Assembly: GCF_900452515.1 (NCBI RefSeq)
Contig: NZ_UGNW01000001.1
Coordinates: 3,369,501 to 3,433,500, forward strand
DNA length: 64,000 nucleotides
Direction of reading: 5' to 3'
DNA from: Legionella birminghamensis
GTDB lineage: Bacteria > Pseudomonadota > Gammaproteobacteria > Legionellales > Legionellaceae
The notes under the pieces are model-generated. The model searched no databases. It was not told the origin of the DNA and saw only the letters and a list, made by a program, of their open reading frames with translations. Made by a program: the position numbers and the translations under genes. Positions 1 to 8,849 of the stretch are shown one piece after another (positions within the stretch are counted from its first letter, which is position 1; every line of letters starts with the position of its first letter).

Positions 1-120
1 TTTGGCTGCTTCCGGGATAAACAAAAGACCATCCAGGCTGTCTTTACCACTGGGAATCGTAACAGCATGTTTTTTATTCCTGTCATATTTATTCATCTGG
101 CTCACATTGGCAAAGCCCAT
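1..120 (-). CDS. N-terminal fragment of an unrecognised protein, possibly an alpha/beta hydrolase
   Basis: The reverse strand is open from an ATG at 120 to the window edge, giving 40 codons that look protein-like (a charged start followed by VTIPSGKDSLDGLLFIPEA). A beta-strand followed by a 'G-L-L-x-x-P-x-x-A' turn is how many alpha/beta hydrolases and dienelactone hydrolases begin, but too little is present to assign a family. A second ATG at 96 is an alternative start. The overlapping plus-strand frame runs into repeat DNA and is not credible. Confidence 0.5.
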   Translation of the reverse strand, partial: MGFANVSQMNKYDRNKKHAVTIPSGKDSLDGLLFIPEAAK

Positions 121-199
121 ATGTTTAATTCTAGAACAACATAGGACAAAAATAGGTGAAGGGCTGAATTTAAAACCTGGGTTCCGCGGCACCGACCGC

Positions 200-367
200 C
201 GAATCCCCGCGGCACCGACCGCGGGGCCCATGCCTGTTGAAGTAGTATGGTCCTCAGACAAGTTTCAATGTTGCAAAAAAATAGGGTTTAACAAGTCGTC
301 ATTAATAAGTGTTCCTAACATTAAATGGGCTTCGTGTGGGCCCCGCGGTCGATGCCGCGGGGATTCG
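200..367. repeat. MITE-like palindromic repeat, copy A
   Basis: A 168-bp element begins CGAATCCCCGCGGC and ends GCCGCGGGGATTCG, so its ends are inverted repeats of about 30 bp. Each end also folds on itself: CCCCGCGG, a six-base loop, then CCGCGGGG. The interior is unstructured and AT-richer, and is shared with copies near 10055 and 39939. Flanking bases 368-400 (TTTTAATTCCCAGGCACTTGTGTAG in reverse sense) also match the flanks of the copies near 29300 and 39939, so the true mobile unit may be longer. A partial duplicate of the left end lies at 184-198. No gene is seen in 121-422. Confidence 0.8.
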
Positions 368-422
368 ATAGCTTTTAATTCCCAGGCACTTGTGTAGATA
401 GCTATGGGCTTGTCCGCAGGGT

Positions 423-1031
423 CTAATGATTGAGCTCATACCACTGATTCAATTGAGCAATCAATTCCTCTACTCCTTCTTTCTTAAGGCTGGAAAACGT
501 TTGTACGCTGATCAGATCAGGGAGTAAATCGTATTGCTTTTTGACTTTTAACATTGTGTTCTTGGCTTCACTTTTACTAATCTTGTCGGCTTTGGTGAGT
601 AAAATATGAACAGGAAGCCCGCGATCCAGTGACCAGTTGATCATCATTTGATCCAGCTCTTTTAAGGGATGGCGACAATCCATCAATAATATCAGGCCTC
701 GAAGGCATTGACGAACCTCCAGATAATGCGCGAGATTCTCCTGCCATTCCTGCTTAGTCTTTAACCCGACTTTGGCAAAGCCATAACCGGGCAAGTCAAC
801 CAGTCGGCGCTGTTCGTCGATGCTGAACAAATTAATCAATTGGGTTCGACCCGGCGTTTTACTAGTTCTTGCCAGCTGTCTAATGCCGGTTAAACAGTTC
901 AATGCACTGGATTTCCCGGCATTCGAGCGTCCGGCAAATGCCACTTCATAACCGATATCCTCAGGTAACTGATTTACACGTGCTGCGCTTTTCAAAAAAA
1001 CAGCCTGGTTGTATGGATTCTTAATCATCAT
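423..1031 (-). CDS. engB: EngB/YsxC ribosome-biogenesis GTPase
   Basis: This is a 202-residue protein of the usual EngB size. It carries the P-loop GRSNAGKS at residues 34-41, the G2-type segment TPGRTQ, the G3 motif DLPGYG and the G4 motif TKAD. EngB is an essential GTPase that assists assembly of the 50S ribosomal subunit in the cytoplasm. Two ATG codons stand at the start (residues 1 and 2) and either could be used. It is transcribed divergently from the cytochrome c4 gene, as is common in gammaproteobacteria. Nothing about the sequence is abnormal. Confidence 0.96.
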   Translation of the reverse strand: MMIKNPYNQAVFLKSAARVNQLPEDIGYEVAFAGRSNAGKSSALNCLTGIRQLARTSKTPGRTQLINLFSIDEQRRLVDLPGYGFAKVGLKTKQEWQENLAHYLEVRQCLRGLILLMDCRHPLKELDQMMINWSLDRGLPVHILLTKADKISKSEAKNTMLKVKKQYDLLPDLISVQTFSSLKKEGVEELIAQLNQWYELNH

Positions 1032-1158
1032 GTGAATTTCATTTTGGGATTTTTGCCGAGGCAGTGTAACATTATCCTTTGCGATAGGGAATTTGAGTTC
1101 ACTGTAAAAAATGTATGCAGCGAACTCTGAAGAGTCAGAACACTAGTCTTGGTGCAAT

Positions 1159-1767
1159 ATGAAAAAAATAGTCATTGCTGCAACTCTATTGATTTTTTCC
1201 ACAGGGTTTGCCGCCACAGAGCCCCAGCCAGCCGCCAGCCGGCCTGAAAAAATCAGCTTATGCTCCGCCTGCCATGGAGAAAACGGCAGCAGCAACAATC
1301 CCTTATGGCCTAATGTCGGCGGACAATATGCCAATTACCTGCTTAAGCAGTTGCAGGATTACAAGGCGGGAAAAACCCGCGCCGATGCCAGCATGACCGG
1401 CATTGCAGCGAGTCTGACCGAACCTGAGATGGAAATGCTCGCCAATTATTACTCCAAACAACCCATTGTGCCAGGCAAAACGCCCAAACGTTATGTGAAA
1501 CGCGGGGAAGAGTTGTATCGCGGCGGCGATTTTGACAAACACATTACCGCCTGTATTGCCTGTCATGGTCCCAAAGGGACCGGTAATGGGCAAGCGGGCT
1601 TCCCTGTGCTGTCGGGACAGCATGCCCCTTATACCATTGCGCAGTTAAAGGCATTCAAAGATAAAAAACGCAGCAATGATCTTAACCACATTATGCAGGA
1701 TATCAGCCGGCGCATGAGTGATGAAGATATGGAGGCAGTAGCTTATTATATTCAGGGCCTGCATTGA
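1159..1767 (+). CDS. Di-haem cytochrome c4
   Basis: A 202-residue secreted protein with a clear Sec signal peptide (MKKIVIAATLLIFSTGFA) and two covalent haem sites, CSACH at residues 35-39 and CIACH at 132-136. Two tandem class I cytochrome c domains of about 90 residues match cytochrome c4, a periplasmic or membrane-attached electron carrier that feeds terminal oxidases. It is followed after about 75 bp by a DsbA-type oxidoreductase gene, an order often seen in gammaproteobacteria, consistent with cytochrome maturation needing thiol redox control. Both haem motifs and the domain repeat are intact. Confidence 0.94.
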   Translation: MKKIVIAATLLIFSTGFAATEPQPAASRPEKISLCSACHGENGSSNNPLWPNVGGQYANYLLKQLQDYKAGKTRADASMTGIAASLTEPEMEMLANYYSKQPIVPGKTPKRYVKRGEELYRGGDFDKHITACIACHGPKGTGNGQAGFPVLSGQHAPYTIAQLKAFKDKKRSNDLNHIMQDISRRMSDEDMEAVAYYIQGLH

Positions 1768-1841
1768 AATTGCTGCATCAGCGGATTTCAGAGTACAATT
1801 GGAATCTGCTATCTTTTTTTGATTAAATGCGAGAATTTATT

Positions 1842-2465
1842 ATGTTTAAAGCGCTTTTATTATCGATTTTGTTAGTTCCCGTACTCTGCTTTGCAGAAGA
1901 TTTCACTGCCGGCAAGGATTTTGAAGTTCTGGATTCCTCAGCTAAAACAGCAACAAACCAGATAAAAGTAACTGAATTCTTCAGCTATGGCTGCCCCTGG
2001 TGCTATCGCCTGGAACCGAATCTGGAAAAATGGGTTGCACAGCAGGGTAGCGCGATAAAATTTAACCGTGTTCCTGTTGTATTCAAGCCGGATTGGGGAT
2101 TTTATGCCAAAGCCTATTACGCAAGCCATTTGCTGGGCTTGGGTGACAAACTTAATCCTGTTTTATTCAAAGCCATTCAACTGGACAAAACACCGCTCAA
2201 CTCCAATGAAGCAATGGTTAATTTTTTCATTGCCCAGGGCGTGGACAAGGATATTGCTGAAAGTGCATTTACCCACTCCACTACAATTGATATGAAGGTG
2301 GGAGAAAGCAATGGGCTAATGGCAAAATACCGCGTTAATGCAGTCCCTGCCCTCATAGTTAATGGCAAATATAAAATTGATTTGCAAATGGCAAAAACCG
2401 AAGATCGCCTGTTTAAAATCCTGGATTATCTGGTTGCCCAGAGCAAGGCAGGAAAAGCAGCATAG
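1842..2465 (+). CDS. dsbA: DsbA-family thiol:disulfide oxidoreductase
   Basis: A periplasmic thioredoxin-fold protein with a signal peptide (MFKALLLSILLVPVLCFA) and the active site CPWC at residues 51-54. The cis-proline loop is seen as AVPALIV near residue 175. It should introduce disulfide bonds into secreted proteins. I prefer the ATG at 1842: the ATG at 1827 has no ribosome-binding site and would put charged residues before the signal peptide. The active-site dipeptide is PW, not the PH of classical E. coli DsbA, which would alter redox potential, so it may be one of several Dsb-like paralogues. Confidence 0.88.
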   Translation: MFKALLLSILLVPVLCFAEDFTAGKDFEVLDSSAKTATNQIKVTEFFSYGCPWCYRLEPNLEKWVAQQGSAIKFNRVPVVFKPDWGFYAKAYYASHLLGLGDKLNPVLFKAIQLDKTPLNSNEAMVNFFIAQGVDKDIAESAFTHSTTIDMKVGESNGLMAKYRVNAVPALIVNGKYKIDLQMAKTEDRLFKILDYLVAQSKAGKAA

Positions 2466-2470
2466 TACCA

Positions 2471-2490
2471 GCTGGGCTGTAAAGCCCGGC
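2471..2490. repeat. Short REP-like palindrome
   Basis: GCTGGGCTGTAAAGCCCGGC is an imperfect palindrome between the dsbA stop and aroE. It belongs to a dispersed family (GCTGGGCT...AGCCCAGC) found also at 8746, 30688, 31625 and 31934. It can form a hairpin and may slow or end transcription, but no T-run follows. Confidence 0.6.
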
Positions 2491-2506
2491 AATCCAGGAA
2501 ATGAAT

Positions 2507-3301
2507 ATGTCCCTCTTGCGATTTGCAGTTATTGGAAACCCCATTCAGCATAGTCTTTCACCTGAAATACATCAGTCGTTTGCAGAGCAGATCGGAATTG
2601 AACTGGAATACCAGCGGATACTGGGAGAGCCCCTGCATTTTAAGCAGCAGGTTACTGATTTTTTCCAACAGGGCAAAGGCATGAATGTTACGCTGCCTTT
2701 TAAGGGGGAGGCGTTTCAGCTGGCAGACATTGCCACTGAGCGCTGCCGCCAAGCAAAAGCTGCCAATACCTTATGGCAGAATCAAACCAAGCTGTATGCC
2801 GATAACACTGACGGTATCGGCTTAATTAATGACTTAAAGAGACACACTTCCCTTCACAATAAGACTGTTCTGATTCTCGGCGCAGGCGGTGCCGCACGCG
2901 GCATTATTTATCCATTATTGGAACAAGGGATAAAACAGCTGGCAGTTTATAATCGAAGTACCGAGCGTTTGCAGATTTTAGCCAGGGATTTCCCGGATAT
3001 TGCCCCTGTTCAGTACAATCAGCTCTCCCGCCCCTTTGACATTCTTATTAATGCCACGTCGATCAGCACCACCCGGCAATCCATAGAACTTCCTGATGTA
3101 CTATGGTCAGCACAACCCTTCTGCTATGATTTGGCTTACCAAAGAAATGGACTCACTTCTTTTGTAGCCGAAGCCCAATTGAAGGCATGCCAGGCTTTGG
3201 ATGGATTGGGAATGCTGGTGGAGCAGGCAGCGGAAGCCTTTGCGATATGGCATGGAGTGAAGCCCAGGACTCAACCGGTACTGGAGATGCTGCGTAGATA
3301 G
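2507..3301 (+). CDS. aroE: Shikimate dehydrogenase
   Basis: A protein of about 264 residues that reduces 3-dehydroshikimate to shikimate with NADPH in aromatic amino acid synthesis. The substrate-binding start FAVIGNPIQHSLSPEIH is classical, the catalytic Lys lies in MNVTLPFKGEA, and NTDGIGL and the Rossmann turn GAGGAARG (near residue 125) are intact. The ATG at 2507 is chosen over 2501 because AGGAA at 2496-2500 is then correctly spaced. It follows dsbA by 41 bp containing a REP-like palindrome. Confidence 0.95.
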   Translation: MSLLRFAVIGNPIQHSLSPEIHQSFAEQIGIELEYQRILGEPLHFKQQVTDFFQQGKGMNVTLPFKGEAFQLADIATERCRQAKAANTLWQNQTKLYADNTDGIGLINDLKRHTSLHNKTVLILGAGGAARGIIYPLLEQGIKQLAVYNRSTERLQILARDFPDIAPVQYNQLSRPFDILINATSISTTRQSIELPDVLWSAQPFCYDLAYQRNGLTSFVAEAQLKACQALDGLGMLVEQAAEAFAIWHGVKPRTQPVLEMLRR

Positions 3302-3389
3302 TTAAGGAATCTAACCCATGCCAGGCAAGAACTCCTATCTGGATTGCTCCGCCATTAGCTCGCAAAAACGGTAAGACTACCAGAGTGGT

Positions 3390-3542
3390 CGAATCCCCGC
3401 GGCAACGACCGCGGGGCCCACATGATGCCTATTCAGGGTATCAGTCTTGTGCTTTTTTAGTCTCTTTTTGGCAACATTGCAAACTTAAAGAGCATTTTCG
3501 GCCACCAGACATGGGCCCCGCGGTCGTTGCCGCGGGGATTCG
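3390..3542. repeat. MITE-like palindromic repeat, copy B
   Basis: A 153-bp copy with the same ends (CGAATCCCCGCGG ... CCGCGGGGATTCG). Its interior is diverged and shorter than in copies A and C. The loops of the two end hairpins are exact reverse complements (CAACGA and TCGTTG). It fills most of the gap between aroE and the convergent patatin gene. The short open frame across it (3385-3588) is not a gene. Confidence 0.8.
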
Positions 3543-3552
3543 GAGACCAGAG

Positions 3553-4662
3553 TTAATCTTCAAAAAACTCCAAAACAATTTCCTTTGAAGCGAAAGTATC
3601 TTCATAGCCCATTTTCAAAAGCTCGCGCGTAAAAGGGCTTTCGAACAGCAGAAAGCTTAGCAAATCCCCTGAGTGGCTTTTCGCACCCAGCATGTTTAAT
3701 AGCAGACGCAGTAAAGAAGGCATACTGTTATATTGGGCTTGCGCTACCGCGCCAATATCTGTACTCGGACGCAGATGCAGCGTTTGTACTGGCCGCCAGG
3801 GCGCATTTCTCTTTTTCCACAGCGAAAGAAGCTTGGATATCTCATTCATTCGATTAACCATTTCAATATCGCGATCCAGATTATCCAGAAAAAGTCCATT
3901 TAGCATGCTGCCGAGAATTCTGGCAAAGCCAATTTCGCCATTATGCAATTTTTCATGATGGAAGACAGGCAGCTGGCGTGTACCCAGAACTAAGATTTTC
4001 TCAGCCTTGAAACGAATCGCTCCGCGCAAAGGCGAAACCAAACCCATACTGCCATCACCGTAATGAAAATTCTCGATTCGAGTGGTCGGAAAAAACAAGG
4101 GGAGTGCACTGGACGCCAGAATATGCTCCATTTCAAGCGTTGCCGGCTGGCTTGTATGACGCGGATAATGCCAATCTTCAAAACCGTCTGCATGGGCTTG
4201 GTAAAAAGAAATCGTTTGCTGGGCATCATAGCAATAAGTAATGACCTCCATTGTCCCCAGCTGCGCATTCAGGATGTTTTCTTTTAAAACTTCAAAATCA
4301 ATATTACTGCTGATGAATTCGCGCAACGGACTGGTATCGAGCAGATGTCCGGATTGTCTTTGCTTGATGACTAGATTGCTAACATTGCGAAAAACCGATT
4401 TACTCAACGCATAATTACTGGCATTAAAGATCTGCTGGCAGCAAATATTACTCCATAAATACTCCAGCTTTTCTGCGCCTTCAAGGAAATTACCTGCGTT
4501 TTCAGCCAGCACCGCGGCATTGATACTGCCTACGCTGACGCCGCTAATCATTGCGAAGGGCAATTCCCTCACATTCAAAATTTCTGCGATTGCTTTGATA
4601 ACACCGGCTTGATACGCGCCACGGGCTCCGCCGCCGGCCAGATAAAGGGCTACTTTTGCCAT
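3553..4662 (-). CDS. Patatin-like phospholipase
   Basis: This 369-residue protein opens with the patatin oxyanion motif GGGARG (residues 10-15), has the nucleophile elbow GVSVG with Ser43, and the second catalytic residue in YGDGS with Asp203. That is the complete Ser-Asp dyad of bacterial patatin lipases, which cut acyl chains from phospholipids. Legionella species encode many patatin paralogues, some of them exported by the Dot/Icm system (ExoU/VipD-like). There is no signal peptide, so it acts either in the bacterial cytoplasm or as a translocated effector. The final residues (EIVLEFFED) are acidic, which would suit export but does not prove it. Confidence 0.9.
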   Translation of the reverse strand: MAKVALYLAGGGARGAYQAGVIKAIAEILNVRELPFAMISGVSVGSINAAVLAENAGNFLEGAEKLEYLWSNICCQQIFNASNYALSKSVFRNVSNLVIKQRQSGHLLDTSPLREFISSNIDFEVLKENILNAQLGTMEVITYCYDAQQTISFYQAHADGFEDWHYPRHTSQPATLEMEHILASSALPLFFPTTRIENFHYGDGSMGLVSPLRGAIRFKAEKILVLGTRQLPVFHHEKLHNGEIGFARILGSMLNGLFLDNLDRDIEMVNRMNEISKLLSLWKKRNAPWRPVQTLHLRPSTDIGAVAQAQYNSMPSLLRLLLNMLGAKSHSGDLLSFLLFESPFTRELLKMGYEDTFASKEIVLEFFED

Positions 4663-4814
4663 ATTCTTATTATTTATTAGATCCTGCTAGGAATATAGAG
4701 GAGAGCATGCAATGATGGCAAGTAAGAACGTATAAATTTATATACATTGAATATTAACTTCATTTTTTGTTAATGATTACTTGCTATATTAAAAACAATA
4801 ACGGGTAATTAATT

Positions 4815-6413
4815 ATGACGCATAAAGAATCAGAATTACTGGCATCAACTTCCTATCAGCAAGCACTGAAGAGGCTTAAGCAGATAAGGGAGCCGCTTGG
4901 TCCCCCCGAGCCGCCCAACAAAAAAGCCCTTTTGTTAGCGCTGCTTAAACGAATCCCATTACTCTCTGGGTTTCTTCACAGCATAGACGGTGCCGGGAAT
5001 GCCCTCAGTAAACTGGCGATGGCCCAGGGTAATTTTTCAAGTGCGGTTCAAAACGCCAGCCGCGGTTTCCAGATTGGCGGTGCCGTTTTAGCAGGGATTG
5101 ATTTTGTCCGCATCCCGCTTATTTATTTGGCTGCCTATATGTTGGGCGAAAAACTGCCTTTCAGCCTTTCAAAAAATGCCCGCCTGATATACTCAGCCGT
5201 ATTACTTGGCATCGCCATTACCGCAGTGGCTTTTCCACCCGTTGCCCCGATTATGGCAATGACTGCCGCTGTATTGGGTCTGGGCCTTAGCCTGGTGACC
5301 TTAGGCAAACACCTGCATTCAATCTATCAGGCTAAAAAAGAGCTCAAATCCATTAATCTGGCAATTAAACTGGAAGAAACAAATCTGGAGAATTTGCAAG
5401 AACAGGCCACAATTTTTGAAAGACAACTAACAGCGGCCATCCAGTCCGACAATCAGGAAGAGGCCAGCCATCTGTCCACACAGATAGACAAATTGAGCGA
5501 GGACTTTGAAAAGCTCAAGCAGGCAATGCATAATTTGCAAAATCGTCGAATTTCCCGCGAAGATAAGCTTAAACGGCTAGGAGGGATGGGTATCACCGAT
5601 AAACTCGTGGGTATTGCTGTATCATCCCTGGCATTGGCCGGCATTGTCCTAAGCCTGTTTTTTCCTCCGGCAGGGCTTGCCCTGATTGCAGCCAGCGCTG
5701 TAGCCGGCGGGTTATATGTGCTTGGACGCGTCGGTTTTCCCCTTCTCAAACAAGCCTGGAATAGTCTATTGGGAAAAGGAAAAGCAACAGGGGTAAAGAT
5801 CGAAGCACAGGATGATGACAATACTGAAAACGAGCAAAAAGAACTGCTTGAGGAGAGCAAGCAAATTTCACCGGAACCAACGCCCGAGCCAAGCCATGAT
5901 CTGAAGAGCGGCATGCCCTCCCACAGCTCAACCCTGCAAGCCGAATTGAATCTTGAGGGACCAGAATCCCCCAGTATTCTCAGACGTAAACTGGATCATC
6001 TCCATTGGGTAGATAACACCGAGCGAGAACTGGATAATGCGATTGAACACTCTGATCAACGGGCCATTCTGAGAACGTTCAATCAGATTGCTATTCACTT
6101 TCAAAACGACCAGCATAACGTAAATCAGAATACGATAGAGGATCTCCTTGAAGAATTTGAGTGCACCGATGCAGCCCTTGCTTTGCTAAAACAGGCAAAA
6201 CAGGCTGTTATCGATCACCAACTGGATATATCCCCGACAGAGATTAATGCACTGCTGGATTCTGAACCGCTAAGGGTTGCCCTGCAAAAACGGCAAATCC
6301 ATTTCCAGCCGCTGATCGATGCGCTTGCAAAGCAGGGTTCAGGAGAAAACGAGGGGGATGGCGATGCTGAGCGGGAGGGAATAAAAGAAAAGGTTAGCAA
6401 TGGATTTCCCTAG
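4815..6413 (+). CDS. Putative Dot/Icm effector: membrane and coiled-coil protein
   Basis: I do not recognise a family for this 532-residue protein. Hydrophobic hairpins lie at about 85-112, 126-165 and 262-310. A strongly helical, charged coiled coil at about 170-255 separates the second and third. A Glu/Pro-rich linker follows at about 330-375 (PEPTPEPS), then a helical C-terminal domain and a Gly/Glu-rich tail (GSGENEGDGDAEREG). There is no signal peptide. This build, with an acidic tail close to the C-terminus, is typical of Dot/Icm substrates that insert in host membranes, so effector status is inferred. It is divergent from the patatin gene, with an AT-rich 150-bp gap that should hold both promoters. 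Confidence 0.7.
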   Translation: MTHKESELLASTSYQQALKRLKQIREPLGPPEPPNKKALLLALLKRIPLLSGFLHSIDGAGNALSKLAMAQGNFSSAVQNASRGFQIGGAVLAGIDFVRIPLIYLAAYMLGEKLPFSLSKNARLIYSAVLLGIAITAVAFPPVAPIMAMTAAVLGLGLSLVTLGKHLHSIYQAKKELKSINLAIKLEETNLENLQEQATIFERQLTAAIQSDNQEEASHLSTQIDKLSEDFEKLKQAMHNLQNRRISREDKLKRLGGMGITDKLVGIAVSSLALAGIVLSLFFPPAGLALIAASAVAGGLYVLGRVGFPLLKQAWNSLLGKGKATGVKIEAQDDDNTENEQKELLEESKQISPEPTPEPSHDLKSGMPSHSSTLQAELNLEGPESPSILRRKLDHLHWVDNTERELDNAIEHSDQRAILRTFNQIAIHFQNDQHNVNQNTIEDLLEEFECTDAALALLKQAKQAVIDHQLDISPTEINALLDSEPLRVALQKRQIHFQPLIDALAKQGSGENEGDGDAEREGIKEKVSNGFP

Positions 6414-6563
6414 CATCCTGCTTTTTGTCACAGCCTTGTTTTTTCACAATTATTTCATTGCAAACTTATTTAAACTCGTATAGGTTAAATAGATGTGCGT
6501 TCATTTGGCGATATTCGGAATATCGAACCCACTCACATTAATAATCGCAAAGGACTGATAAAC

Positions 6564-8072
6564 ATGCTGAAACTGTTTCGGAAGCAACCCCGGGCTTTTC
6601 ATATGATTTTCATGCTGGAGATTTGGGAGCGTTTTGGTTACTACACTGTTCAGGGAATTTTAACGCTTTATTTTATTCGCTTTCTGGGTTTTAACGATAC
6701 TGATTCATATTATACTTTTGGCGCGTTTTCTGCTCTGGTTTATGGAATGGTTGCTTTTGGCGGCTACCTGGGCGACAAGGTGTTGGGCACTAAACGGACT
6801 ATTATTCTGGGGCTTATCACCCTTGCTCTCGGCTATTTGTCATTAGCCCTTGCCGATACCAATACTGTTTTTCTGGCTCTTGGCCTTGTCTGTGTTGGGA
6901 ATGGACTTTTTAAGGCGAACCCTTCCAGCTTGCTGGCAAAATGTTATGCAGAGAATGATCCGCGTTTACACGGTGCATTCACTTTGTACTACATGTCAAT
7001 CAACCTGGGTTCCACAGTGGCCTTATTCATTGGTCCAATATTTGCCAGCCGCTATGGTTATTCTTATGCTTATTTCGCCAGCTTTATTGGCCTGATGCTG
7101 GGTTTGGCAAATTATTTTTTTCAAAGAAAATTTGTAGAACACATCAATACACCGGCCGACTTAAAACAAATTCCCCTCTGGCTATGGATGGGAATAGTAG
7201 CCGGCATAGCTGCTATAACTTTGCTTTCCTCCTATCTTTTGCAGCATGTCAATATTGCCAAGGACCTGGTCTGGGTTGTGACTGCTTTCGTCGTGGGGGT
7301 TTACTTTATCTATATGCGCCGCGAGCACCAAGCCAGCTTCATGCGCATGCTGGTCGCATTTATTCTGATGCTGGAAGCAATAGTCTTCTTTACTTTATAC
7401 CAGCAAATGCCCACTTCCTTAAATCTGTTCGCTGTAAATAATGTCAATCCCATTTTATTGGGATTCGCTATCGATCCGCAAAGCTTTCAAGCCTTGAATC
7501 CAATCTGGATTATTGCCATGAGCCCAGTATTGGCAATTTTTTATGGCAAATTGCACCATCATGGTATTTCGTTCTCAATTCCTTACAAGTTCGCAGTGGG
7601 AATGCTGTGCTGCGGCCTCGGTTTTGGACTCCTGTATTTCACCCGTTTCATGCATGATGGCAATGGGGTGGTTTCATCCTGGTGGTTGATTGCCAGCTAT
7701 TTTTTCCAAAGTACAGGGGAACTCCTGGTTTCAGCGTTAGGAGTTGCGATGGTTGCCGAACTTGTTCCTGCCGGGATTGCCGGTTTCGTAATGGGCATGT
7801 GGTTTCTCACCTCTTCAGTAGCTGGATTTATCGGTGCATCAGTAGCATCCCTCACTGCCCTGCCAGCCCATATTAAACCCGGGATAGCCTCACTGGAGAT
7901 TTACAGCAATGTGTTTGCTGGCATCGGTCTGGTGACGCTGGTTATCGGAGCCGTCATGTGGCTGCTTGCAGGCAAACTGAATCAGTTTATTCAGACAGCC
8001 CCTGGCAAGACCTGCTCGGAATCCGAGTCTGAAATAAGCAAACAAAATTTAAAACTTTTACAAACGTCCTGA
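6564..8072 (+). CDS. POT/PTR family proton-dependent oligopeptide transporter
   Basis: A polytopic protein of about 502 residues. It has the POT signature near the N-terminus (EIWERFGYYTVQGILTLYF, the ExxERFxYY element) and the loop GGYLGDKVLGTKRTI. These transporters import di- and tripeptides with protons across the inner membrane, which suits a bacterium that lives on amino acids. The ATG at 6564 is preferred because AAAGGA at 6549-6554 is well placed and the upstream in-frame extension (from 6495) is hydrophilic and unlike the family. It is single-gene in context, flanked by an effector-like gene and a DUF4142 lipoprotein. Confidence 0.9.
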   Translation: MLKLFRKQPRAFHMIFMLEIWERFGYYTVQGILTLYFIRFLGFNDTDSYYTFGAFSALVYGMVAFGGYLGDKVLGTKRTIILGLITLALGYLSLALADTNTVFLALGLVCVGNGLFKANPSSLLAKCYAENDPRLHGAFTLYYMSINLGSTVALFIGPIFASRYGYSYAYFASFIGLMLGLANYFFQRKFVEHINTPADLKQIPLWLWMGIVAGIAAITLLSSYLLQHVNIAKDLVWVVTAFVVGVYFIYMRREHQASFMRMLVAFILMLEAIVFFTLYQQMPTSLNLFAVNNVNPILLGFAIDPQSFQALNPIWIIAMSPVLAIFYGKLHHHGISFSIPYKFAVGMLCCGLGFGLLYFTRFMHDGNGVVSSWWLIASYFFQSTGELLVSALGVAMVAELVPAGIAGFVMGMWFLTSSVAGFIGASVASLTALPAHIKPGIASLEIYSNVFAGIGLVTLVIGAVMWLLAGKLNQFIQTAPGKTCSESESEISKQNLKLLQTS

Positions 8073-8166
8073 TTGCATACAGGGCAATAGTGAATTGCCC
8101 TAGTATTTTTTTGTTGAATAATCAGGTAGCTTTAGAGGGTGTTTCAATCTTCTCCAAGGAAAAAAC

Positions 8167-8733
8167 ATGCATAATTTTATTAAATTCTCGTTGCTCAGTA
8201 GCGCCATTCTCTTTGCTTCAGCCTGTGGCATGAATTCACCCGATTATCTGGATACCCCTTCTACACCCATGACAGCCGCACAAAAAGCGATTGATGGAAG
8301 AATTATTGGCGGTCTCATTGCTTTAAATCAAAATGAAATTGCAGCGGGGCAGCTTGCAGAAGCGAAAGCGGTTAGTCCTTCTGTTAAAAATTTTGGTCAG
8401 ATGATGGTTAGAGAGCATGGCGCTAATCTGTCCACCACTGAAATGGTTGCTCAGCGGACTGGAATTACGCCGATCAATGGACCAGTTGCTGCAACGCTAA
8501 AGTATAAAGGGAAAATGGAGCTTGCCAAACTGAAGCGTTTAAATGGTCCTGCTTTTGACAAAGCTTATATCGCTGCGATGGTGAAAGGCCATGCAGAAGC
8601 ATTAAAATTGATTGATACCAAGTTAATGCAACAAGCGGTTAATCCCATGCTGCGTGCGCATCTTGAAAAAACGCGCGCTCATGTAAGCCAGCATTTACAG
8701 GAAGCACAGGCGATTCAACAGTCCATTATGTAA
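8167..8733 (+). CDS. DUF4142 lipoprotein
   Basis: A 188-residue protein with a lipoprotein signal peptide (lipobox FASAC, Cys near residue 20). It is followed by a four-helix DUF4142 domain recognisable from AAGQLAEAKAVSPSVKNFGQ and MMVREH. DUF4142 proteins are exported, ferritin-like helical bundles of unknown biochemical role, often linked to stress. A second member of this family is encoded at 38666-39217 on the other strand. The ribosome-binding site CAAGGA lies just upstream of the ATG. Confidence 0.85.
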   Translation: MHNFIKFSLLSSAILFASACGMNSPDYLDTPSTPMTAAQKAIDGRIIGGLIALNQNEIAAGQLAEAKAVSPSVKNFGQMMVREHGANLSTTEMVAQRTGITPINGPVAATLKYKGKMELAKLKRLNGPAFDKAYIAAMVKGHAEALKLIDTKLMQQAVNPMLRAHLEKTRAHVSQHLQEAQAIQQSIM

Positions 8734-8745
8734 ACCCCCTTTTTT

Positions 8746-8770
8746 GCTGGGCTTTACAGCCCAGCCTACC
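8746..8770. repeat. Short REP-like palindrome
   Basis: GCTGGGCTTTACAGCCCAGC followed by CTACC is the cleanest member of the dispersed palindrome family. It stands 12 bp after the DUF4142 stop codon and is preceded by a T-run, so it may serve as a bidirectional terminator or mRNA-stabilising hairpin. Confidence 0.65.
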
Positions 8771-8849
8771 TCTCCAATTTTTCCCTTTCTATCGATTTTC
8801 TGGTTCAAAATGAGTACAATGCTGACTTTTCCAATGGAATTGATCATCA

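Noticed and set aside
2-397. 131-codon plus-strand frame
   Set aside because: It crosses the MITE repeat, opposes a better minus-strand coding start and has no protein-like composition in its second half.
3385-3588. 67-codon frame
   Set aside because: It is mostly the MITE copy B read as codons and overlaps the patatin gene end.
5453-5914. 153-codon antisense frame in the effector-like gene
   Set aside because: Ser/Arg-rich shadow of a strongly biased coding strand, without a start site.
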